Assembly (NCBI GenBank): GCA_030636245.1
Contig: DAOVXI010000020.1
Coordinates: 1 to 14,256 of the forward strand
Direction of reading: 5' to 3'
Origin: Deltaproteobacteria bacterium
Lineage (GTDB): Bacteria; Desulfobacterota; GWC2-55-46; DRQE01
Length of the DNA: 14,256 nt
Numbering within the stretch: the first letter of the stretch is position 1; each line of letters begins with the position of its first letter. Below, in pieces: positions 13,979 through 14,256 of the stretch. A model generated the notes under the pieces. The model saw only the letters and a list, made by a program, of their open reading frames with translations, had not been told where the DNA came from and did not search any database. The position numbers were made by a program, and so were the translations under genes.

Positions 13979-14256
13979 CTACTCCTTAGAGTCCTCTACT
14001 ATCCAGCTTGCCGCCTCACTCAGGTCAGCTGCAACGTGGTCAGGACGTACCTTACCGCTCTCCTCTTTACCCATACCTGTTAGCACTAACACGCTTTTAG
14101 CTCCGGCGTTCTCGGCAAGTTTCATATCAACCTCTTTATCCCCGATAACATAAGAGAGTAAGGGGTCCACGCCAAACTCCGCGGTAGCCCTGTCTATAAG
14201 CACTGTGCCCGGCTTCCTGCAAGAACAACCTTCACCCGGCGTATGTGGACAATAGT
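13979..14256 (-). CDS. gmhB: D-glycero-D-manno-heptose 1,7-bisphosphate 7-phosphatase (C-terminal part, cut by window edge)
   Basis: Removes the 7-phosphate from heptose 1,7-bisphosphate in ADP-heptose synthesis, one step after RfaE1. The last 91 residues are visible and the reading frame is open to the window edge; the N-terminal half with the nucleophile DxD lies outside. The visible part starts YCPHTPGEGCSCRKPG. This has the CxH...CxC zinc-binding loop that marks GmhB among HAD phosphatases, and the conserved HAD motif III lysine in RKP. HAD motif IV is GDKEVD, followed by AENAGAKSVLV, and the chain ends in WIVEDSKE. In many GmhB proteins the segment after RKP reads PxPGM; here it is GTV. 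The next gene starts two bases after its stop. It is the first visible gene of the - strand operon; the promoter is beyond the window. Confidence 0.9.
   Translation of the reverse strand, partial: YCPHTPGEGCSCRKPGTVLIDRATAEFGVDPLLSYVIGDKEVDMKLAENAGAKSVLVLTGMGKEESGKVRPDHVAADLSEAASWIVEDSKE

Noticed and set aside
1..14256. Mobile elements, CRISPR arrays, defence systems, tRNA or rRNA genes
   Set aside because: No transposase or integrase motifs, no regularly spaced repeats, no nuclease or toxin genes and no tRNA-like folds were seen; the gene content is a coherent envelope biogenesis region.

Overview
The window looks like a chromosomal segment of a Gram-negative, heptose-LPS-making bacterium. 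The DUF4416-yicC-gmk-rpoZ order and the dense ADP-heptose/LPS-core gene set suggest a deltaproteobacterial-type genome (Desulfobacterota or a neighbouring phylum). That assignment is inference from gene content; there is no rRNA or other marker to fix it. No mobile element, CRISPR array, tRNA or rRNA was seen.

Left part (1-2836, + strand): the last 20 codons of an OppC/DppC-type permease overlap the start of a double-length peptide ABC transporter ATPase (two complete ATPase halves in one chain). After an 82-base gap with a weak promoter-like sequence comes an unrecognised multi-spanning membrane protein with a charged N-terminal region that carries a short repeated motif.

Middle (2853-3356): the strands converge at a hairpin with a U-run on the - strand. 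A DUF302 gene lies between this terminator and a second - strand terminator that follows rpoZ.

Right part (3384-14256, - strand): one tightly packed run of 13 genes with gaps or overlaps of 1-32 bases, read right to left. The order is gmhB (cut by the window edge), an ArnC/GtrB-like GT2, an LPG-synthase-type membrane protein (UPF0104), a 55-residue Trm112-like zinc protein, an LpxL/HtrB-type acyltransferase, a WaaG-like GT4, a GT2, a giant GT2-kinase fusion, rfaE1, DUF4416, yicC, gmk and rpoZ. The first nine fit outer-membrane glycolipid assembly: heptose phosphate metabolism (GmhB, RfaE1), lipid A acylation, stepwise sugar addition (GT4 and GT2), phosphorylation of a core sugar (WaaP-like domain), and lipid-linked sugar or lipid modification (GT2 with UPF0104). 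The last four are cytoplasmic or housekeeping genes (GMP kinase, RNA polymerase omega, YicC-family RNase, DUF4416) and seem to share the transcript. It probably ends at the hairpin and U-run at 3315-3356; its main promoter must lie beyond the right edge.

The most unusual object is the 718-residue protein at 6731-8887: a glycosyltransferase, a membrane-like segment, an orphan kinase N-lobe-like segment, and then a complete WaaP-like kinase in one polypeptide.
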